Origin: Kofleriaceae bacterium
GTDB taxonomy: Bacteria; Myxococcota_A; Polyangia; Haliangiales; Haliangiaceae
NCBI GenBank assembly: GCA_020633495.1
Contig: JACKDR010000016.1
Coordinates: 124,001 to 188,000 of the forward strand
DNA length: 64,000 bases
Direction: 5' to 3'
Shown: positions 60,655-64,000 of the stretch, piece by piece
Numbering within the stretch: the first letter of the stretch is position 1
Layout of the letters: every line of letters starts with the position of its first letter
Translations under genes and position numbers: made by a program
The notes under the pieces: generated by a model
What the model was told of the DNA's origin: nothing
What the model saw: the letters and a program-made list of their open reading frames with translations, nothing else
The model's database searches: none

Positions 60655-62259
60655 GTGTCCTTGCCTCGCCTCGCCCTCGTGACGTCGATCGTGACCGCGT
60701 CCGCCACCGCGGTCGCGCAGCCGGCGGCCCCCGCGCCGACCATGCCCACCGATCCCTACGCCGATGACGCCCCGGCCGCCGACGCGGCCGCCGCCCCGGC
60801 CGACGTGGGCGCCGCGGGCGCCGACGGAAGCGCCGCCGCCCCGGCCGCCGAGCCCTGGGATCCGCTCGACGACGACGGCTGGCCGCGCGGCGTCTCGCTC
60901 GAGACCCTGCGCGCGCTGCGGCCGTGCGGCCTCACCGAGCAGCTGCCCGGCCCCGGCGAGGTGATCCCGTGTCGACCCGAGGTCATCGCCGAGGTGCCGC
61001 AGTGGTGGCTGGCCACCGACTGGACCACCGGCGTCGTCGCCGCCGACCTGCCCGTCACCGGCGGCGCCCACGCCCTCGGCGTCGAGCTCGGCTTCGGCGT
61101 CAGCCGCGCCGACTCGCTCGGCGTGCGCTACGAGCTGATGGGCGTCGGCCTGCCGTCGACCCCCGACGACATGCTGGCGATCGGTCGCAGCCAGCGCTTC
61201 CTGGCCATGGCGCGCCACCGCTTCTTCACCGACGAGGTCGGCCGTGACGCCTGGGAGGTCGGGGTCGGCGGCGGCTGGGCCGTGCAGGAGGCCGAGCTCG
61301 GCGGCGGCGCGCCGATCGTCCGGGCCTCGCTGGGCCGCGACGTCGGCATGTACCTCGACGACGAGAACGCCGTCACCGCCGGGCTCGAGCTCGCCTACGA
61401 GCGCAACCTCGACGACAGCCACCTGTCGGCGGTGGTCGCGGCGGCGCGCTTCGGCTTCGAGGTCAACATCCGTGCGCCGCGCAACCTCGGCACCGTCGCG
61501 CCGGCGCCGCGCCCGTACCTGTCGGCGGGCGCGGACATCTACCTGGGGCCGTTCCTCGGCCTCGGCTACTCGGTCGGCGTCATGGGCCGGCACCTGGGCC
61601 TGATCGGCACCACCAGCTTCATGTTCGGCCTCACCGACGGCGGCGCCGAGCACGGCCTCGACGGCTCACAGTGGGCGGCCCAGCTCGGGCCGCGGATCAG
61701 CGCCGGCTGGCCGGCGCGGGCGCCGCTGTACCTGCAGGCCCAGGTCGGGCCGATGTGGGTGTCGCACGAGCCGTCGCGCGAGGTCACGGTCGCCGGCGAC
61801 CTCGAGCTCGGGCTCATGCCGTTCGCGTCGTGCGACGGTCGCATCGACCTCGGGATCCGCCTGCGCGCCGACGTCGCCGACGGGGTCGACGTCCTGTCGG
61901 GCGCGATGGTGCTGCGGCTGTCGCTCGGCGGCGGCGCCCCGCGCGGCGGCGGTGGCTGCGGTCGGGGCGACGGCCGCGTCGCGTACATGCCGTCGCCGCC
62001 GCCGCCGCCGGCACCGCCGCCGCCCCCGACGCCGGGACCGTCACGACCACGGCGGTCGGCGGCGGCGCCGCGCTCGACGGCGGCGCCACGGTCGACGGCG
62101 GCGCCGCGGTCGACGTCGTGGTCGAGCCGCCGAAGCCGATCGAGGTCGAGGTCGAGCTCGGGGCGTCGTGGCTGGGCGGCGCGGTCGAGATCCGTATCGA
62201 TCCGCGGCTCGTGCCGCTGGATCGCCTGCGCAGCGGCGGCCTCGTCGAGGTCGAGCTGA
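60655..62259 (+). CDS. Probable outer-membrane protein, reading frame lost in a Pro-rich tract
   Basis: The protein starts with GTG at 60655 (GAGGG upstream) and has a signal peptide (LVTSIVTASATAVAQ). An Ala/Pro/Asp linker precedes a strand-rich domain of about 380 residues (VELGFGVSRADSLGVRYELMG, GADIYLGPFLGLGYSVGVMG, FMFGLTDGGAEHGLD), ending GGAPRGGGGCGRGD. As read, the C-terminus then becomes a Pro/Arg/Ser-rich run to 62259, not a natural end. The true continuation is in another frame from about 62022; see the fragment below. One missing C in the CCGCCCCC run near 62020-62030 would restore it. Barrel-type exported protein; function unknown. Confidence 0.7.
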   Translation: MSLPRLALVTSIVTASATAVAQPAAPAPTMPTDPYADDAPAADAAAAPADVGAAGADGSAAAPAAEPWDPLDDDGWPRGVSLETLRALRPCGLTEQLPGPGEVIPCRPEVIAEVPQWWLATDWTTGVVAADLPVTGGAHALGVELGFGVSRADSLGVRYELMGVGLPSTPDDMLAIGRSQRFLAMARHRFFTDEVGRDAWEVGVGGGWAVQEAELGGGAPIVRASLGRDVGMYLDDENAVTAGLELAYERNLDDSHLSAVVAAARFGFEVNIRAPRNLGTVAPAPRPYLSAGADIYLGPFLGLGYSVGVMGRHLGLIGTTSFMFGLTDGGAEHGLDGSQWAAQLGPRISAGWPARAPLYLQAQVGPMWVSHEPSREVTVAGDLELGLMPFASCDGRIDLGIRLRADVADGVDVLSGAMVLRLSLGGGAPRGGGGCGRGDGRVAYMPSPPPPPAPPPPPTPGPSRPRRSAAAPRSTAAPRSTAAPRSTSWSSRRSRSRSRSSSGRRGWAARSRSVSIRGSCRWIACAAAASSRSS

Positions 62260-62411
62260 GCGGCCCCGAGGACGCGCTCGCCCGCTACGAGGCGTCGCTG
62301 CGCGGCCTGCTCGATCGCGAGGGCGTCCGCGTCGACGCCTGGTCGCGGCTCGCCGGCGGCGGCGCCGTGGTCCGGGCCCGCTTCACGATCTACCCGCCCG
62401 GGTCGCGCTGA
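62025..62411 (+). pseudogene. Displaced C-terminal part of the outer-membrane protein gene
   Basis: In the frame that ends at 62411 the sequence reads as a coherent protein: GTVTTTAVGGGAALDGGATVD, then VVVEPPKPIEVEVELGAS, WLGGAVEIRIDPRLVPLDRL and ALARYEASLRGLLDREGVRV, ending with ARFTIYPPGSR. It has no start codon of its own and directly follows the Pro-rich tract of the previous feature. The total 60655-62411 is one base short of a whole number of codons, which supports a single missing base. Confidence 0.6.
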
Positions 62412-62588
62412 CCGCGGCGGCCGCCGGCCGGGCGCGCCGCGCCCGGCCGTGCCGCCGTGAACCCGGCTTCACGCGTGGCACGCCACACGCCACCTGGCAC
62501 GCGGCCGCGCCGCCCTGGCTGGCCGAGGCGTGGCGCGGGGTTCCGCGCGCCGCGGCCGTGGTCCTGCGCTTGCACATCGTGGCTGCCG

Positions 62589-63338
62589 ATGCGCGTCAGC
62601 CACCTCGTCACCGTCGTCGCCACCACCCTGCTCGCCACCGCCTGCACCGCCGGCTTCCAGACCGGCGGGCTGGTCCGGGTCGCGGGCCCGCCGCCGCCGG
62701 CGGCCGCGGTCTCGGTCCACGCCGAGATCCGGATCGACTTCTTCGGGGTCCCGCTCGACGACGCCCAGGACGTGGTCTTCGTCCTCGATCGCTCGGGCTC
62801 GATGAGCCTGGTGTCGGCGGGGTTCGCCGGCCAGCAGGTCGGTATGAGCGAGACCGAGTCGGCGCTGGTGTCGCTCGGCGGCACCCTCGCCAACAAGGCG
62901 GTGGGCAAGCCGCTGCCGTCGAAGCTCGAGGCCGCCAAGGAGGAGCTGATCGACACGCTGCGCGCCATGCCCGACGGCACCCGCTTCGACGTCATCTTCT
63001 TCGACGACGACATCCTGATGCTGTCGCCGACGATGATGGTGCTCGGCCCCGACACCCGTGCCGACATCGAGGGCTTCATCCGCGGCGTCCGCCCCGGCGG
63101 CTCGACCGCGGCGGTGCCGGCGCTCGATCTCGCCTACCAGATCGGCGCCGCCCGCGTCGTGCTGCTGTCCGACGGCCTCGCCAACAACGGCGGCGACGGC
63201 GACGAGCTGCTCGACCGCGCGCGCGGCCAGATCGCGCGCGGCGTCCGCTTCGACACCGTCGGCATCGGCCTCGACCAGGACGCCGCGCTGCTGCAGACCC
63301 TGGCCGCCGAGAGCGGCGGCATGGCGGTGCTGCGCTGA
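62589..63338 (+). CDS. VWA-domain lipoprotein
   Basis: The protein is 249 residues from the ATG at 62589; upstream codons in the open frame are Arg/Pro-rich and not protein-like. The signal is a lipoprotein type (VVATTLLATAC, Cys19). The von Willebrand A domain has the MIDAS DRSGSMS near residue 66 (VVFVLDRSGSMSLV), the T-position in PGGSTAAVPAL and the acidic ligand in VVLLSDGLANNGGDG. All three metal-ion loops are present, so it should bind a divalent ion and a partner protein at the envelope. It follows the frame-broken barrel gene in the same direction, 177 bases later. Confidence 0.85.
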   Translation: MRVSHLVTVVATTLLATACTAGFQTGGLVRVAGPPPPAAAVSVHAEIRIDFFGVPLDDAQDVVFVLDRSGSMSLVSAGFAGQQVGMSETESALVSLGGTLANKAVGKPLPSKLEAAKEELIDTLRAMPDGTRFDVIFFDDDILMLSPTMMVLGPDTRADIEGFIRGVRPGGSTAAVPALDLAYQIGAARVVLLSDGLANNGGDGDELLDRARGQIARGVRFDTVGIGLDQDAALLQTLAAESGGMAVLR

Positions 63339-63339
63339 G

Positions 63340-63999
63340 TCAGCCGTAGCGGACGCTACGCATCGACAGCGAGCCGGCGTCGAAGCCCTCGACCGGGAAC
63401 GTCACCGGATCGTCGCGGTCGGCGGCGCCGGCGGCGTACAGCAGCGGCAGGTAGTGGTCGGGGCTGGGGTGGGCGAGGCGGCCGTCGGCGGTGCCGGGCG
63501 CCGCGGCGAGGAAGGCGTGGTCGTGGCCGACCAGCGCCGCCGCGAGGTCGTGATCGAAGCGGCTCGCCCACGGCGGCGTCGGCGCGTCGGCATCGCCGAG
63601 GTGGCGGAACGCGTCGTGGAGGTTGTGGGTGACGTTGCCGCTGCCCACGATCAGCACGCCCTGATCGCGCAGCGGCGCCAGGGCGCGACCGATCGCGAGG
63701 TGCTCGGCGGGCGGCAGCCGCAGATCGACGCTGAGCTGCACCACCGGGATGTCGGCGGCGGGGTGGCTGTGGACCAGGACCGACCAGGTGCCGTGGTCGA
63801 GGCCCCAGTCGTCGCGCAGGCCGGTGCGCCGGCCGTCGAGGAGCTCGACGACGCGCCGGGCCAGGGCCGGGTCACCCGGCGCCGGGTAGCTCACCTCCGA
63901 CAGCGCGCGCGGGAAGCCGCCGAAGTCGTGGATGGTCTCGGGGCGGATCGCGGCGGTGAGGTAGCTGCCGCGGATGTACCAGTGCGCCGACACCGCCAG
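63340..63999 (-). CDS. ygiD: 4,5-DOPA extradiol dioxygenase-like protein, N-terminus outside window
   Basis: Read from the window end, about 219 residues remain (LAVSAHWYIRGSYLTAAIRP at the open end). The first part and its metal-ligand His are cut off. The remainder closely follows the E. coli YgiD/LigB pattern: SAHWYIRG, TIHDFGGFPRALSEVSYPAPG, DDWGLDHGTWSVLVHSHPAADIPVVQLS, GSGNVTHNLHDAFRH, SPDHYLPLLYAAG and the end GFDAGSLSMRSV. LigB enzymes use His residues and a Glu to hold a metal and cleave catechol rings. It converges on the VWA lipoprotein gene with a one-base gap. Confidence 0.92.
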   Translation of the reverse strand: MAVSAHWYIRGSYLTAAIRPETIHDFGGFPRALSEVSYPAPGDPALARRVVELLDGRRTGLRDDWGLDHGTWSVLVHSHPAADIPVVQLSVDLRLPPAEHLAIGRALAPLRDQGVLIVGSGNVTHNLHDAFRHLGDADAPTPPWASRFDHDLAAALVGHDHAFLAAAPGTADGRLAHPSPDHYLPLLYAAGAADRDDPVTFPVEGFDAGSLSMRSVRYG

Positions 64000-64000
64000 G

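Overview
The window is about 64 kb of very GC-rich bacterial DNA in which almost every genuine gene ends its codons in G or C. The gene content suggests a myxobacterium-like organism (Myxococcota, perhaps near Haliangium/Kofleria). It includes a Ser/Thr kinase fused to a long helical tail, a zinc-ribbon/GYF-like/membrane/TPR protein, two ADYC-type lipoproteins, a very large RHS lipoprotein, many acidic or Ser/Gly-rich lipoproteins and an ExbB-ExbD-ExbD motor set. The taxonomic placement is inference from gene content; no rRNA is present.

Layout. 1-9.6 kb: the tail of a dienelactone-hydrolase-like gene; a four-gene minus-strand operon (Tat-exported DUF4159 protein, VWA/glutamine-amidotransferase-like membrane protein, two unknowns); then a plus-strand operon of an outer-membrane protein and an ABC exporter. 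9.6-21.3 kb: two frameshifted genes, a HEAT-repeat protein, a pair of DnaA-box-like 9-mers, a PilZ protein, the zinc-ribbon/TPR protein, lipoprotein SppA, a kinase and an AraC regulator. 21.4-32.1 kb: tandem ADYC lipoproteins, a 2402-residue RHS protein with an AT-richer C-terminal tail, and a tiny ORF overlapping a lipoprotein gene that could be an immunity gene. 32.2-48.8 kb: a GNAT enzyme, a TPR/adenylate cyclase, then a minus-strand lipoprotein plus a HEPN-like/STAND ATPase/beta-propeller protein interrupted by an in-frame TGA; a methyltransferase and a TetR gene sharing two palindromic operators; a HAD hydrolase, an HtrA-like protease and an aldehyde dehydrogenase. 49-53.3 kb: ExbB, two ExbD and a HEAT-repeat lipoprotein, reminiscent of the AglRQS gliding motor, closed by a strong hairpin facing a tRNA-His. 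53.4-58.7 kb: a CxxCH lipoprotein, an unknown protein, a YVTN beta-propeller protein and glutamate dehydrogenase. 58.7-60 kb: an array of tRNA genes, several with non-canonical bases, one apparently composite, with a CT microsatellite. 60-64 kb: PilZ, an outer-membrane-type protein with a frame break, a VWA lipoprotein and a DOPA-dioxygenase-like gene cut by the window end.

The most noteworthy items are the HEPN-like/STAND/propeller protein with its lipoprotein partner, the odd tRNA array, and the RHS tail with its candidate immunity genes. Four genes carry single-base frame breaks in GC-only runs and one carries an in-frame stop. Draft-assembly errors should be excluded before these are read as biology.
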